Shown here one piece after another: positions 6,117-7,480 of a DNA stretch of 7,480 nt. Source of the stretch: Aquisalimonas sp. (GTDB taxonomy: Bacteria; Pseudomonadota; Gammaproteobacteria; Nitrococcales; Aquisalimonadaceae); the NCBI GenBank assembly GCA_007133445.1, contig SLMR01000093.1, forward strand, positions 1 to 7,480, in the 5' to 3' direction. The translations under genes were made by a program, and so were the position numbers. The notes under the pieces are model-generated. The model was not told the origin of the DNA and ran no database searches. It was given only the letters and a program-made list of their open reading frames with translations. Every line of letters starts with the position of its first letter. Position 1 is the stretch's first letter.

Positions 6117-7319
6117 CTACAAACTTGCCAGATGATTATAAAGCGAAAACCCCGTTGGCGTCGGCATCCGCTCCGTGCCTGCGGCAAGCACCCGGAAGCG
6201 CTCGCCCATGCCTCCGGGCAACAATAGCGTCTTGGCCTGCTGGGCCATCCGCACCTGCTCCGCCACGTCATCGCCCTGGCGGGCCTCCAGGAGCTCCGTC
6301 ACCCCGGCGCCCATGAGGAAATGGGCCTGACTGGTATAGCCCAGCACCTGCAGCCCCGCCTCATGCGCTCCCACGGCGGCCGCGGTGAAGTCCACGAAGG
6401 CGCTGACATCCTGCAGCCCGGGGACGAGCAACGGATCCCAGTGCGCCCGATGGCGATAGTGGCAGACCAGGGTGCCCTCATGACGCTCCGCCCGATAATA
6501 CTCACGCCGCGGATAGCCGTAGTCCACCATCAGGATCAGGCCCTCGACCAGGCAATCGGCGAGGCTGGCCATGAACCCGGGGAGCTGCAGGCAGAGTTCG
6601 GACTCGTACCCCGTCGGCAGCGCAGCGCCCAGATCGCCCTCGATCGTCCCGACCGCGCTGGCGACGGCGTCCCGGGCCGGCCCGGTGGTCCAGCGGAAAC
6701 CATCCCCTGAAGCCGTGACCAGGAATTCCTCGACCCCGCCCGTCGTGCGCCGGAAGCGCACCACCGGCAGGGCGTCCAGGACCTCGTTGCCCAGGATCAC
6801 GCCCCGGAGCGGCGTCTCCGGCAAAGCATCCAGCCAGCGCACCCGCTCCAGCAGATGGGGGACGGTCACCTCCAGACGCTCGCGCTGCCGCTGACGCAGA
6901 CTGGCACTGCGCTCCAGCAGCCAGTATTCCGCTGGCAGGCGGCCCTGGCGCTCCAGCTCGGCGAGCATGTCCGCCGCCAGGGCCCCGTCGCCGGGCCCCA
7001 GTTCGAGGATGGTGTCACCCCGACATGCCTCCAGCGCTTCGGCACACTGCCCCGCCAGCGTCCAGGCGAACAGGGGCGAGACCAGGGGCGCGGTGATGAA
7101 ATCCCCGGCGGCGCCGAACTTCTCCTGGCCGGCGCTGTAGTACCCCAGCCCTGGCTCGTAGAGCACGCTCTCCATCCAGGCATCGAAGGGCAGCGGGCCG
7201 TGCCCGGCAATGCGCGTGCTGAGCCGCGCGCTCAGCTCGCGGCTCAGGGTGAGGGCATCCGGATCCGGTGCAGGCCAGTCGACGGGAAGGCCGGTGTCAG
7301 GCTGAACGTTCCGGCTCAT
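6117..7319 (-). CDS. midA: SAM-dependent methyltransferase, MidA/NDUFAF7 family
   Basis: The 400-aa product belongs to the MidA/NDUFAF7 family (COG1565, PF02636). In mitochondria NDUFAF7 methylates an arginine of the complex I subunit NDUFS2 during assembly; the bacterial substrate is not established. Family blocks appear in order: GPLPFDAWMESVLYEPGLGYYS (about 41-62), GDFITAP (72-78), the SAM-binding loop ELGPGDGALAADML (106-119), GNEVLDALPV (177-186), MVDYGYPRREYY (264-275) and CHYRHRAHWDPLLVPGLQDVSAFVDF (286-311). One oddity is Leu79, where relatives usually have Glu after TAP. The start ATG at 7319 overlaps the folK stop as ATGA and is preceded by GGAG with 5-nt spacing, so it is the middle gene of a folK-midA-cyclase unit. 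The end is normal (YNHLASL). Confidence 0.92.
   Translation of the reverse strand: MSRNVQPDTGLPVDWPAPDPDALTLSRELSARLSTRIAGHGPLPFDAWMESVLYEPGLGYYSAGQEKFGAAGDFITAPLVSPLFAWTLAGQCAEALEACRGDTILELGPGDGALAADMLAELERQGRLPAEYWLLERSASLRQRQRERLEVTVPHLLERVRWLDALPETPLRGVILGNEVLDALPVVRFRRTTGGVEEFLVTASGDGFRWTTGPARDAVASAVGTIEGDLGAALPTGYESELCLQLPGFMASLADCLVEGLILMVDYGYPRREYYRAERHEGTLVCHYRHRAHWDPLLVPGLQDVSAFVDFTAAAVGAHEAGLQVLGYTSQAHFLMGAGVTELLEARQGDDVAEQVRMAQQAKTLLLPGGMGERFRVLAAGTERMPTPTGFSLYNHLASL
6135..6140 (-). promoter_or_regulatory. Possible internal -10 box (TATAAT) upstream of the cyclase gene
   Basis: On the minus strand the last codons of midA contain an exact TATAAT (6140-6135) in a local AT-rich patch, about 55 bp before the cyclase ATG at 6079. 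Transcription would start near 6128, still within midA. No good -35 lies at 16-18 bp. The hexamer also encodes Tyr-Asn of a family-typical C-terminus, so coding constraint may explain it. Confidence 0.3.
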
Positions 7320-7480
7320 CCCGTCTCCAGGTCGTCCAGGGAGACCCGGCGCAGGGGCTGATCACTGGCATCGAACTCCGCCCAGAGATCGGCGAAGCGC
7401 CGGCCCAGCGCCGGGTGGTGCTCGTCGCCGGCGATATCCGCCAACGGCCGCAGAACGAAGGCGTAGCGGGTGATCTCGTC
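7316..7480 (-). CDS. folK: 2-amino-4-hydroxy-6-hydroxymethyldihydropteridine diphosphokinase, C-terminal part
   Basis: The last 54 codons of a gene enter from the right edge on the minus strand and end in TGA at 7318-7316. The segment DEITRYAFVLRPLADIAGDEHHP, followed by a helical stretch with DLWAEFD and QPLRRV, resembles the C-terminus of gammaproteobacterial FolK. That enzyme transfers pyrophosphate from ATP to 6-hydroxymethyl-dihydropterin in folate synthesis. In this family the RxAFVLxPLxxIAP-like strand lies near the C-terminus. The catalytic Asp and ATP-binding residues are upstream, outside the window, so they cannot be checked. The stop overlaps the midA start (ATGA), indicating a translationally coupled operon. 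Confidence 0.78.
   Translation of the reverse strand, partial: DEITRYAFVLRPLADIAGDEHHPALGRRFADLWAEFDASDQPLRRVSLDDLETG

Noticed and set aside
5981..6271. 96-codon minus-strand frame as an independent gene
   Set aside because: Its first part is the wrong frame of midA, and only the part from ATG 6079 onward is meaningful, as the broken N-terminus of the cyclase gene.
1..7480. CRISPR array, tRNA/rRNA gene, transposase, defence or secretion cluster
   Set aside because: I looked for spaced direct repeats, clover-leaf-like segments and characteristic protein motifs and saw none. The gene content is housekeeping.

Overview
The window is GC-rich bacterial DNA with densely packed genes. Several products closely resemble gammaproteobacterial housekeeping proteins: AccC, a Cca with the E. 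coli-type head, FolK followed by MidA, and YfaZ. Gene content and composition fit a gammaproteobacterium, perhaps of the Ectothiorhodospiraceae/Chromatiales type. That placement is inferred from protein resemblance, and no rRNA or other marker is present to confirm it.

Layout, left to right. (1) The 3' three quarters of accC (biotin carboxylase, + strand) enters from the left edge. (2) A 116-bp gap holds a good sigma70-like promoter and a GC hairpin, followed by a yfaZ-family outer-membrane protein (+). (3) yfaZ converges on a TauE/SafE-type membrane exporter (-). The two stop codons are the two ends of one perfect palindrome of about 43 bp. (4) Divergent from the exporter, a two-gene unit runs rightward: an NDUFA9-like atypical SDR protein and, 3 bp later, cca (tRNA CCA-adding enzyme). 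The HD domain of this Cca has lost its metal-binding residues. (5) A 143-bp convergent gap starts with a textbook REP doublet (two GTAG-headed hairpins in inverted orientation), and the first of these supplies the cca stop codon. (6) A leftward unit fills the right side: folK (3' end only), then midA/NDUFAF7-type methyltransferase overlapping it by ATGA, then a receiver-class III adenylate/guanylate cyclase gene.

The cyclase gene is the most unusual gene here. Its reading frame is interrupted by one in-frame TGA near codon 33, inside a receiver domain that had already lost its phosphorylation residues, yet the cyclase domain keeps all its catalytic residues. It is either a young pseudogene or a gene now translated from a GTG just after the stop.

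Most of the content is housekeeping: fatty-acid precursor supply, tRNA maturation, folate synthesis and respiratory-complex-associated factors. I do not see a defence island, CRISPR array, complete mobile element or an evidently new multi-gene system. The best second-look items are the palindromes that carry gene stop codons at both convergent junctions, the broken cyclase gene, and the degenerate HD domain of Cca.
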